DNA from: Lentzea alba
GTDB taxonomy: Bacteria > Actinomycetota > Actinomycetes > Mycobacteriales > Pseudonocardiaceae
DNA length: 64,000 nt
Assembly: GCF_011067745.1 (NCBI RefSeq)
Contig: NZ_JAAMPJ010000011.1
Span: forward strand, 116,636 to 180,635
Direction of reading: 5' to 3'
Under the pieces are notes generated by a model. That model was not told the origin of the DNA, did no database searches, and saw only the letters and a list, made by a program, of their open reading frames with translations. The first letter of the stretch is position 1; every line of letters begins with the position of its first letter. This document shows, one piece after another, positions 41,336 to 48,120 of the stretch. Made by a program: the position numbers and the translations under genes.

Positions 41336-41691
41336 GTGAGGGCGGCGTCCACGGACTCGTGAATGCTGAACACCTCGCCGAGGCCCGTGGCCTCCAGCGG
41401 CCGCGTCACGGCCCGCGCCTTGGCGACGACCTTGAGGTTCGCGGAGTGCTGCGGTGCCATTCTCGCGGCCTCCACGAGCACCGCCAGGCCGGCGGAGCCG
41501 AGGAACGTCACGCCGGTCATGTCCACCACGAAGATGCCGCCGTCGGCCAGGCCGTTCACCAGGGCTTCGCGCAACGCGGGCGCGGAGACCATGTCGACCT
41601 CTCCGGAAACGGCGAGGACGGAGACACCGGCTGCGGGCTGTCGCACCGACAGCTCGATGGTCTGGTCCGCTCGCGGGTCCTGCACAGTCAC
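41332..41691 (-). CDS. rsbV: STAS-domain anti-anti-sigma factor (RsbV-like)
   Basis: A 119-residue STAS protein. The strand and phosphosite loop are FVVDMTGVTFLGSAGLAVLVEA; Ser in LGSAG is the probable target of the kinase, as in SpoIIAA and RsbV. When unphosphorylated it would bind an RsbW-like partner and free SigF. It starts with GTG after GAGGGA. It is convergent with, and overlaps by 4 nt, the ATPase-STAS fusion, and is separated from the ANTAR gene by a hairpin. Confidence 0.9.
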   Translation of the reverse strand: MTVQDPRADQTIELSVRQPAAGVSVLAVSGEVDMVSAPALREALVNGLADGGIFVVDMTGVTFLGSAGLAVLVEAARMAPQHSANLKVVAKARAVTRPLEATGLGEVFSIHESVDAALT

Positions 41692-41733
41692 CGATGTACT
41701 CCCTCTCGGACATGGGGAGCCGCCACTGCAGCG

Positions 41734-41759
41734 GCACCCGACGCGGCTGCTGGCTCAAC
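41734..41759 (-). promoter_or_regulatory. Weak SigF-type promoter candidate before rsbV
   Basis: On the minus strand GTTG is separated by 16 nt from GGGTGC, 43 nt upstream of the rsbV start. Both boxes deviate from GTTT and GGGTAT, so this is a lower-grade match than the one before rsbW. Confidence 0.3.
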
Positions 41760-41763
41760 CGCT

Positions 41764-41790
41764 GCGGTCTCACCGTACGGGAGAGACCGC
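41764..41790 (-). terminator. Hairpin between the ANTAR gene and rsbV
   Basis: GCGGTCTC pairs with GAGACCGC around an 11-nt loop, 60 nt downstream of the ANTAR stop on the minus strand. It probably ends the ANTAR transcript. Confidence 0.5.
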
Positions 41791-41849
41791 TCAACAGGAC
41801 AGGTCGAGCAAGCCTTACCCAAACGGACCGGTGCTCAAACGCGCGGAAG

Positions 41850-42518
41850 TCACTTCCTGAGGCCGTCCCAGAGTCTTCGCGCGGCGTCGAACGCGACGCG
41901 CGGCGGCTCGACCGTCTCCTCCGCGCTGTCCTCCAGCGCTCCGCCCACGACCAGCACCAATGCCGTGGCGACGTCCCGCAGTTTCACGTTCGCGTGCTGG
42001 CTGGCCCGCACCAGCAGTTCGAAGGCCTCACCGGGTGCGCACGGCCGTGCTCCCATCACCAGACCCTTCGCCTGTTCGATGTAACGGCGGTGCTGCACCA
42101 TCCGGACCATCTGATCGGCCCGCAGCACCTCGCCCGCGCAGAACTCGACCACCGAGGCGGCGGTCGCGACGAGCGGTTCGATCTCCTCGATCGCCTTCAG
42201 GTCCTCGCCCCGCGGCGCGTGGTCGAGATAGACGGTGAGGACCACAGGCCCGCCGTTGCCCCAGCTGCCCGGCACCGCGACCACGTCCACGCCGCCGACC
42301 TGGCCGACCGTCTGCCGCTCGTCGCGGGAGGCGACGACGAGCGGTCCGTCGGCACCGTCGAGCTGCAGCTGGTCCAGTTCGGCCGCACGGCCGACGGCCC
42401 GCATCAGCCTGCCGTCCGGCCACACGCTGAGGCCCACACCCACGCACCCGTCGAGTTGTGACGAGAGGTGGTCCATCAACCGGGAGATGAGCTCAGTACC
42501 GAATTTCACCTGGTCCAC
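41850..42518 (-). CDS. GAF-ANTAR protein (RNA-binding antiterminator)
   Basis: A 222-residue protein. The first 135 residues look like a GAF sensor domain (GVGLSVWPDGRLM, DLKAIEEIEPLVATAASVVEF), and residues about 140-195 form the ANTAR helix bundle (MVQHRRYIEQAKGLVMGARPCAPGEAFELLVRASQHANVKLRDVATALV). ANTAR domains bind paired RNA hairpins to prevent termination. It lies beside the SigF switch, a common neighbourhood in actinobacteria. It starts with GTG. The signal for its GAF domain is unknown. Confidence 0.88.
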   Translation of the reverse strand: MDQVKFGTELISRLMDHLSSQLDGCVGVGLSVWPDGRLMRAVGRAAELDQLQLDGADGPLVVASRDERQTVGQVGGVDVVAVPGSWGNGGPVVLTVYLDHAPRGEDLKAIEEIEPLVATAASVVEFCAGEVLRADQMVRMVQHRRYIEQAKGLVMGARPCAPGEAFELLVRASQHANVKLRDVATALVLVVGGALEDSAEETVEPPRVAFDAARRLWDGLRK

Positions 42519-42771
42519 CCACGAAGATTAGGCCCTGCCGAACGCGGACGGACGTTGTGCGGTCGTCGGTGTACGACGAACGGTTGCGTAGGCAAGCAAC
42601 CCGCCATCTGTCGAACTTCGGGCCCGAACAGCTCGGCGCGCCGTTTGATCCAGTTAACGCTAAGGACCCAAACAGGACACGTGTTCTGAACCACAGTCCG
42701 CCAGAATTCGTTCTCAGGGATAACGCCGGAGCCCCGGTGCGCGACATCCCTGATGTCACGGAGGGACTGAA
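42519..42771. other. Intergenic region between the ANTAR gene and a small ORF
   Basis: The 253 nt are slightly lower in GC than the genes. They should hold two divergent promoters. No clear consensus, hairpin or coding region was found. Confidence 0.4.
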
Positions 42772-42987
42772 ATGAGAACCGCCATGGAAACCCAGCCGCA
42801 GCAGGACGCAGAGTCCGATTCCGCGCTGCCCACCACGCCGTGCAGCGTGGTCTGGAGCCGGGGCCACGCCTACGTGCTCGAGGGTTTCCGCGCTCGCTGG
42901 GTGGGCCGCGACGACCGGGGCCGCCCGCACGCCATCACCGGTGCCGAGATGCAGCGCCGGGGCTGGACGTTCACCCGGACAGCCTGA
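42772..42987 (+). CDS. Small conserved protein of unknown function
   Basis: A 71-residue soluble protein with CSVVWSRGHAYVLEGFRARWVGRDDRGRPHAITGAEMQRRGWTF in its second half. It has GGAGGG upstream of the ATG and ends 107 nt before the phosphatidyltransferase gene. No family was recognised. The basic, aromatic-rich C-terminal half might bind nucleic acid, but this is only a guess. Confidence 0.6.
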   Translation: MRTAMETQPQQDAESDSALPTTPCSVVWSRGHAYVLEGFRARWVGRDDRGRPHAITGAEMQRRGWTFTRTA

Positions 42988-43094
42988 GCTTCACCCGTAA
43001 GAAACGAACGCCCCGCACAAGACTCGCAACAGTCGCAACCGCGCCGTGACGCCATCCGGCAGCCGTTGCGCAGTCACTCGTTTAGAGTGCGGGT

Positions 43095-43676
43095 GTGCGT
43101 GATCCGGCTGATCGCCTGCTGACGATTCCGAACCTGCTCAGCGTGTTGCGGCTGGCCGGTGTTCCGCTCTTCCTGTACCTGTTGCTCGGACCCCGCGCGG
43201 ACGGCTGGGCGCTGCTCGTCCTCGTCTTCGCGGGGCTCTCCGACTGGCTGGACGGCAAGCTCGCCCGCTGGCTGAACCAGATGAGCAACCTGGGCGCGCT
43301 GCTCGATCCCGCCGCCGACCGCCTCTACGTGTTCTGCACGCTGCTGGCGTTCGTGATCAGGGACATCGTCCCGCTCTGGATCGCCCTCGTGCTCGTGGGG
43401 CGAGAGGTCGTCGTCGGCATCTGCCTGCTGGTCCTGCGCGGACGGGGCTGGGGCCCGTTCGAGGTCACCTATCTGGGCAAGGCCGCTACGTTCAACCTGC
43501 TGTACGCGTTCCCCCTGCTGCTGCTGGCGCAGGGCGACTCGGCGTGGGCCCAGGTCGCCCAGCCGTTCGCCTACGCGTTCACGGTCTGGGGCGGGGCGCT
43601 CTACCTGTGGTCGGCGCTGCTGTACGTCTACCAGTTCTTCCTGGCCCTGCGGGTCACTCCCGACCGGGCCGCGTGA
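43095..43676 (+). CDS. CDP-alcohol phosphatidyltransferase (PgsA2-like)
   Basis: A 193-residue integral membrane enzyme. The catalytic motif D-x2-DG-x2-AR-x8-G-x3-D-x3-D is present as SDWLDGKLARWLNQMSNLGALLDPAADR. It transfers a phospho-alcohol head group from a CDP-lipid; phosphatidylglycerophosphate or a related lipid is likely. The position before gcvH and garA matches Rv1822 (pgsA2) in M. tuberculosis. It starts with GTG, and gcvH follows after 42 nt. Confidence 0.9.
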   Translation: MRDPADRLLTIPNLLSVLRLAGVPLFLYLLLGPRADGWALLVLVFAGLSDWLDGKLARWLNQMSNLGALLDPAADRLYVFCTLLAFVIRDIVPLWIALVLVGREVVVGICLLVLRGRGWGPFEVTYLGKAATFNLLYAFPLLLLAQGDSAWAQVAQPFAYAFTVWGGALYLWSALLYVYQFFLALRVTPDRAA

Positions 43677-43718
43677 AAAGATCACCCCATACAGGTTCAG
43701 CACGAGGAGCGCAGTCAG

Positions 43719-44102
43719 TTGATTCCCGAGGAGCTTCGCTACACCGAGGAACACGAGTGGGTCGCCAGCACGGGCGAGAACACCGTGCGTGTCGGCATCA
43801 CCGACTACGCCCAGGAACAGCTCGGTGACGTCGTCTTCGTCCAGCTGCCCGAGGTCGGCCACACCGTCGCCGCCGGCGACACGTTCGGCGAGGTCGAGTC
43901 CACCAAGAGCGTGTCCGACCTCTACTCGCCGCTCGACGGTGAGATCGTCGCCATCAACGACGCGTTGGTGCAGACGCCGGACTCGGTCAACACCGACCCG
44001 TACGGCGAGGGCTGGATGGTCGAGATCCGCCTGAACGACGCCGACGCGCTGGAAGGCCTGCTGGACGCGGACGGCTACAAGGCGTTGGTGGAGAAGGAGT
44101 GA
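43719..44102 (+). CDS. gcvH: Glycine cleavage system H protein
   Basis: A 127-residue lipoyl carrier of the glycine cleavage system. The lipoylated residue is Lys63 in VESTKSVSDLYSP, and GEGWMVEIRLND follows. It carries the aminomethyl group from GcvP to GcvT. The TTG start at 43719 lies after GAGGAG; no better ATG or GTG is available. It sits in the conserved block upstream of garA, while gcvP is 4 kb further on behind its own riboswitch. Its stop and the upstream frame of garA overlap, so the transcript is probably shared. Confidence 0.96.
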   Translation: MIPEELRYTEEHEWVASTGENTVRVGITDYAQEQLGDVVFVQLPEVGHTVAAGDTFGEVESTKSVSDLYSPLDGEIVAINDALVQTPDSVNTDPYGEGWMVEIRLNDADALEGLLDADGYKALVEKE

Positions 44103-44215
44103 CGTCGATCTTTCGCCGGATCTTCGGCCGGAAGGGGAGCCGCTCCTCGGGTGGCGACCCGAACGCGATAGGTTTTACCGGAAGTGACGGATCCAGCAGC
44201 AGGAGGAGAGCTCAG

Positions 44216-44674
44216 GTGAGCACGAACGACGGCCCAGGCGTTCCGCCGGAGCAGTCCCCGGAGCGGACCTCCGTCTTCCGGGCGGACTTCCTCCAGGAGA
44301 TGGAGGGCGGCGCCGAGGCGCCTGCCCAGGAGCCGGCCGTTGCCGGTGTTGACGCACTTCCCGCCGGTTCCGCGCTGCTCGTGGTGAAGCGCGGCCCCAA
44401 CGCCGGGTCCCGGTTCCTGCTTGACCGCGACACGACGAGCGCAGGGCGCCACCCCGACAGCGACATCTTCCTGGACGACGTGACGGTCTCGCGCCGCCAC
44501 GCCGAGTTCCGCCGGGAGAGCGGCGAGTTCGTCGTCATCGACGTCGGCAGCCTCAACGGCACCTACGTCAACCGCGAGCCGGTCGACCAGGCCGTCCTCG
44601 CGAACGGTGACGAGGTCCAGATCGGCAAGTTCCGCCTCGTCTTCCTGACGGGTCCTGGCTCCGCGGGAGCCTGA
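44216..44674 (+). CDS. garA: GarA/OdhI-type FHA protein
   Basis: A 152-residue FHA protein. Residues about 50-145 form the FHA domain (LLVVKRGPNAGSRFLLD, SAGRHPDSDIFLDD, VSRRHAEF, GSLNGTYVNREP, IGKFRLVFLTGP), almost identical to M. tuberculosis GarA. The N-terminal phosphomotif reads ERTSVFRADF, where GarA/OdhI have ETTSVFRADF: the first Thr, the PknG site, is Arg here and only Thr18 remains. GarA shuts down 2-oxoglutarate dehydrogenase and glutamate dehydrogenase when unphosphorylated. The GTG at 44216 has AGGAGGAG upstream; the frame is open further upstream from 44099. Confidence 0.93.
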   Translation: MSTNDGPGVPPEQSPERTSVFRADFLQEMEGGAEAPAQEPAVAGVDALPAGSALLVVKRGPNAGSRFLLDRDTTSAGRHPDSDIFLDDVTVSRRHAEFRRESGEFVVIDVGSLNGTYVNREPVDQAVLANGDEVQIGKFRLVFLTGPGSAGA

Positions 44675-44677
44675 CGC

Positions 44678-45271
44678 GTGACGGCCGGGCGGCCACAACG
44701 TGGGGGACTGAGCATCGGGGCGGTGCTCTCACAGCTCCGCCCCGAGTTTCCCGAGGTCACCATCTCCAAGATCCGCTTCCTGGAAGCGGAGGGGCTGGTC
44801 CGCCCGGCACGCACGGCCTCCGGCTACCGCCAGTTCTCCGTGGCGGACGTCGAGAGGCTGCGGTTCGTGCTGTCCGCACAACGCGACAGGTACCTGCCGC
44901 TCAAGGTGATCCGCGAACAACTCGACGCCGCAACGGACTTCGCCGTGTCCACTGGGGTGTCGCGGATCGATCTGCTTTCCCAGACCGGAATCAGCGCGGA
45001 ACAGCTGTCCCAGCTGGAGCGCGACGGTTTGCTGCGGCCCGGCCCCGGTGGCCGTTTCACCACCGACGACATCGCGACGCTCCGCACGATCCGGACGATG
45101 ACCGGACTCGGCGTCGAGCGCGAACACCTGCGCGCGGTTCGCGCGGCAGCGGATCACGAGGTGGTTCTGCTGAAGTCCTTCTCAGATCCCGAGACGGTCC
45201 GGGAATTGACTGACCTGTTCACCTCGTTGCACACGTTGTTGGTAAGAGCAGGCCTGCGTCAATCATCTTGA
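44678..45271 (+). CDS. ftsR: MerR-family regulator (FtsR/Rv1828-like)
   Basis: A 197-residue MerR-type protein. The N-terminal winged helix is TISKIRFLEAEGLVRPARTASGYRQFSVADVERLRFVLSAQRDRYLPLKVIREQLD, followed by a second helical part with the LLRPGPGGRFTTDDIATLR segment. It is the counterpart of Rv1828 and of Corynebacterium FtsR, which activates ftsZ. It is shorter than Rv1828 (about 247 residues), lacking the linker between the two halves. The start is GTG, 3 nt after garA. The symbol rests on synteny and homology. Confidence 0.85.
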   Translation: MTAGRPQRGGLSIGAVLSQLRPEFPEVTISKIRFLEAEGLVRPARTASGYRQFSVADVERLRFVLSAQRDRYLPLKVIREQLDAATDFAVSTGVSRIDLLSQTGISAEQLSQLERDGLLRPGPGGRFTTDDIATLRTIRTMTGLGVEREHLRAVRAAADHEVVLLKSFSDPETVRELTDLFTSLHTLLVRAGLRQSS

Positions 45272-45396
45272 TCACGTTCTGCCCGCAACAATTGAGCACA
45301 CGGCCCGCTTGGCGGGTAGCGTCGAACGCATACGCCGGGGGATGCTCGGGAGACGAACCGGGTACTCCCCAACGAGTAAGAGGGAGGCGAGACCCG

Positions 45397-45870
45397 ATGA
45401 GCGAGATGCGCGTCGTGGGCGTCCGGGTGGAGCTGCCCCAGAACCAGCCGATCCTTCTTCTGCGCGAAACCGAGGGTGAGCGGTACCTGCCGATCTGGAT
45501 CGGGTCCGTCGAGGCCACGGCGATCGCACTCGAACAACAGGGTGTTCGCCCCGCTCGTCCGCTGACGCACGACCTGCTGAAGGACGTCATCGGAGCACTG
45601 GGGCGCAACCTCGAGCAGGTGCGGATCACCGACCTGCAGGAGGGCACGTTCTTCGCCGAGCTCGTGTTCGACGGCGACGTGCGGGTGTCCGCGCGGCCCT
45701 CGGACTCGGTGGCGCTGGCGTTGCGGGTGGGGGTGCCGATCCACGCCGAGGAGTCCGTGCTGGCCGAGGCGGGCCTCATCATCCCGGACGAGCAGGAGGA
45801 CGAGGTCGAGAAGTTCCGCGAGTTCCTCGACTCGGTCTCGCCCGAGGACTTCCGCGGAGCGGATACGTAG
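45397..45870 (+). CDS. Bifunctional nuclease-family protein (DUF151, Rv1829-like)
   Basis: A 157-residue protein of the BFN/DUF151 family. Conserved segments are LRETEGERYLPIWIGSVEATAIALEQQG and ELVFDGDVRVSARPSDSVALALRVGVPI. In plants and Thermotoga the family shows nuclease activity, but its role in actinobacteria is unknown. The gene has AGGGAGG upstream. Its place between the two MerR genes matches Rv1829. Confidence 0.9.
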   Translation: MSEMRVVGVRVELPQNQPILLLRETEGERYLPIWIGSVEATAIALEQQGVRPARPLTHDLLKDVIGALGRNLEQVRITDLQEGTFFAELVFDGDVRVSARPSDSVALALRVGVPIHAEESVLAEAGLIIPDEQEDEVEKFREFLDSVSPEDFRGADT

Positions 45871-46002
45871 GCACAGTCGGGGCGCTGACACCTGATTTGC
45901 TGCGTGTCGCTGTCTGTCTCGTTTGGAGCCGATGTAACCCGTCAGCGCGTCGCTCATTTGGGCTACTTCCCAGACCCTTTGGCCGCTAAACGATCACTAA
46001 AC

Positions 46003-46030
46003 GTCACCTGAACCTCCCGGTTCGGGTGAC
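46003..46030 (+). terminator. Hairpin ending the gcvH-garA-ftsR-BFN unit
   Basis: GTCACCTGAACC pairs with GGTTCGGGTGAC (one G-T pair) around TCCC, 132 nt after the BFN stop. No T-tract follows. Confidence 0.5.
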
Positions 46031-46050
46031 GCTCTGACTCTCCACCTGAG

Positions 46051-46063
46051 GTTGAGGGTCAAC
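46051..46063. promoter_or_regulatory. Candidate MerR operator GTTGAGGGTCAAC
   Basis: A perfect 5-bp inverted repeat with a 3-nt centre, 18 nt upstream of the promoter -35 element of the second MerR gene. The nearby ACCTGAGGTTGAGG resembles the TTGAGGTT elements bound by FtsR-type MerR proteins, so either MerR product could act here. Confidence 0.35.
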
Positions 46064-46080
46064 ACTCCCCGCGCGTCGCG

Positions 46081-46109
46081 TTGACCTGCCCTCTGACCGG
46101 TCTTACCGT
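46081..46109 (+). promoter_or_regulatory. Promoter before the second MerR gene
   Basis: TTGACC at 46081-46086 and TACCGT at 46104-46109 with a 17-nt spacer give a good housekeeping-type promoter. The leader to the GTG at 46200 would be about 85 nt. Confidence 0.5.
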
Positions 46110-46199
46110 CGAACTCGAGTGGACGTCACCGGTTCGTGCGAGCTGACGTGGTGGCTTGACGGCTTCGACTTTCGTTGCCGTTTGCGAGGGGAGGCAGGC

Positions 46200-46766
46200 G
46201 TGGCCGAGGAAGCGCCCGTGAGGGCCGAATCCGGGCAGCAGGGTGAGCTGTTCCCGGACTCCTCGCTGCCGGACGAGCTCGTCGGCTACCGGGGTCCCGC
46301 GGCGTGTCAGATCGCGGGCATCACGTACCGGCAGCTCGACTACTGGGCCAGGACCGGACTCGTCGCCCCGACGATACGGATGGCTCACGGCTCCGGGAGT
46401 CAACGGCTGTACTCCTTCAAGGACATCCTGGTCCTGAAGGTCGTGAAGAGACTGCTGGACACCGGCGTCTCGCTGCAGAACATCAGGGTCGCCGTGGACC
46501 ACCTGCGCCGCCGCGGCGTGCAGGACCTGGCGAAGATCACCCTCTTCTCGGACGGCACCACCGTCTACGAGTGCACCTCGCCGGAAGAGGTCGTCGACCT
46601 GTTGCAGGGCGGCCAGGGCGTGTTCGGCATCGCGGTCAGCGGTGCGATGCGGGAGATCTCCGGAACCATCCACGAGTTCCCGGCCGAACGTGCGGACGGC
46701 ATGGAGATCGCTCCCATGACCGAGGACGAGCTGGCGCGCCGCCGGCGGGAACGCGCGACCGGCTGA
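46200..46766 (+). CDS. MerR-family regulator (Rv1830-like)
   Basis: A 188-residue MerR-type protein. The helix-turn-helix is YRGPAACQIAGITYRQLDYWARTGLVAPTIRMAHGSGSQRLYSFKDILVLKVVKRLLDTG, followed by a coiled-coil helix and a small effector-like domain (ITLFSDGTTVYECTSPEEVVDLLQGG). The GTG at 46200 is preceded by GAGGGGAGG. The frame is open further upstream to 46119 but that part has no ribosome site. It corresponds to Rv1830 and keeps the order MerR-BFN-MerR. Confidence 0.9.
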   Translation: MAEEAPVRAESGQQGELFPDSSLPDELVGYRGPAACQIAGITYRQLDYWARTGLVAPTIRMAHGSGSQRLYSFKDILVLKVVKRLLDTGVSLQNIRVAVDHLRRRGVQDLAKITLFSDGTTVYECTSPEEVVDLLQGGQGVFGIAVSGAMREISGTIHEFPAERADGMEIAPMTEDELARRRRERATG

Positions 46767-46847
46767 GCAAGATCATGGCCGACTGGCCGTCCTGAGTGGC
46801 CGGTCGGCGCAAGCGCCGGGACCGCGTCGGTCCCTAGTGTTGTTCGC

Positions 46848-47804
46848 ATGATCATCACTCCCTCCTCGCAGGTCGTGACGGTGCTGGCCGCCGCCGTGAA
46901 GCGGGCGTCCCGGCTGGGGTCCGGCCTCGTCGGCACCGAGAACCTGCTGGTCGCCCTGGCGGACTCGATCGGCCGCGGTCGCAGGCTGGGCGTGAAGTCG
47001 GTGCGAGCAGAGGCGATGGCCGAGGAAGCCGGGAACCGGTCCGGTGACGACGGTGGTGCCGTCGAGGCTGATCCGGGCGTGGCCGCACTGATGCGCACAG
47101 CCCACGACCGCGCTCTCATCGAGCCCGCGATCCCGGTGAGCCGGGCGCTGGACGAGTGCTTGCGTGCGGCGATCGCCGAGGCCGGCGACGGTGTGCTGAC
47201 CACGACCCATCTGTCGGTGGCGTTGCTGTCACTGAAGTCCGGACGCGCCGCCGACCTGTTCACCCTCCTGCGCGTGGACGTCGGGGCGACGATCGAAGCC
47301 GTGCGGAAGGCCGCGAAACCGGAAGAGGCTCCCGCCGTGCGGCTGCTGCGCAAGGCCGGGGCGTTGGAGGGTGACGCCGGTGGAGGCTACGTGCGCTGGC
47401 TGATCCGGTTCGTCGTCCGCGGTCAGGGGCTGGGCGGACCGGTGCTGACCGTCGTGCGCAACGAGGCGGAGAGGCTCGCGGTGATCGCCGGACGCCAGGT
47501 CACGGCCGCGGACCTGGTCGCGGCGGTGCTGACGGTCGACGACCAGCTGACGGCCGCCGGGCGGCGGCTGCGGCCGGAGTTCTCCTCCGGCGGGGCGGCG
47601 GCGCTGCGTGCGGCGGGAGTGGATCCGGCCACGTTGCCGGCCGCGACCGGTGCCGGGGTCGGGAGGTTCGTGGAGAGCGCGAAGCTCGTCGCGGCCCGTC
47701 GTGGCGACGAGGTCGTGAACACCGAGCACCTGCTGGTGGCGGTGCGCGACGACCTGCTCGACCCGGTCGGCCGGGTGCTGCGAGGTCTCGCCGTTGAGAC
47801 GTAG
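46848..47804 (+). CDS. Protein with two Clp N-terminal domains
   Basis: A 318-residue protein with two Clp-N-type repeats: the first at about 1-130 (TPSSQVVTVLAAAVKRASRLGSGLVGTENLLVALAD; TTTHLSVALLSLKSGRA), the second at about 190-318 (VVRNEAERLAVIAGRQVTAADLVAAVLT; VESAKLVAARRGDEVVNTEHLLVAVRDDLLDPVGRVL). No AAA ATPase domain is present, so it may be an adaptor or decoy for Clp-type unfoldases, like the small ClpC-N-like proteins of actinobacteria. It lies between the second MerR gene and the gcvP riboswitch, where the syntenic block of M. tuberculosis has other genes. Confidence 0.8.
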   Translation: MIITPSSQVVTVLAAAVKRASRLGSGLVGTENLLVALADSIGRGRRLGVKSVRAEAMAEEAGNRSGDDGGAVEADPGVAALMRTAHDRALIEPAIPVSRALDECLRAAIAEAGDGVLTTTHLSVALLSLKSGRAADLFTLLRVDVGATIEAVRKAAKPEEAPAVRLLRKAGALEGDAGGGYVRWLIRFVVRGQGLGGPVLTVVRNEAERLAVIAGRQVTAADLVAAVLTVDDQLTAAGRRLRPEFSSGGAAALRAAGVDPATLPAATGAGVGRFVESAKLVAARRGDEVVNTEHLLVAVRDDLLDPVGRVLRGLAVET

Positions 47805-47867
47805 GTCGCGTCCCTAGGGACTAGCTGGGCTGCCTGCGGGTATTCTTCGCGGGTAGTCGCTGAACTC

Positions 47868-48080
47868 AGGCGGGAGAGACCGGGTTTCGAGCCCGGCGCC
47901 GAAGGAGCAAGTCCCTCCCCGGGAACCTCTCAGGCATCCAGGACCGCGTGAGCGAGACGCCTCTGGAAAGTGGACACCCAGGTGGTTTCTGGGGATCCCG
48001 CCGACGGTGAAAGCCCACTCTCTTTTGTGGTGGGTGAACCTCTCAGGCGCCCCTCGGGGTACGGACAGAGCGGGGAGGGC
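47868..48080 (+). ncRNA. Tandem glycine riboswitch upstream of gcvP
   Basis: Two glycine aptamers are stacked. The first has CGGGAGAGAC, GGCGCCGAAGGAGCAA, GGGAACCTCTCAGGCA and GGACCGCGTGAG...CCTCTGGAAAG (47871-47970). The second has CGCCGACGGTGAAAGCCCA, GGTGAACCTCTCAGGC and GGACAGAGCGGGGAGG (48000-48078). The conserved cores CCGAAGGAGCAA and CCGACGGTGAAAG mark both. The gcvP ATG follows 40 nt later. Glycine binding to both aptamers, in a cooperative way, is expected to turn gcvP expression on. Confidence 0.93.
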
Positions 48081-48120
48081 ACCAGGACACGTGTGCCCGC
48101 AGCCACCCCGGAGGCGTTTG

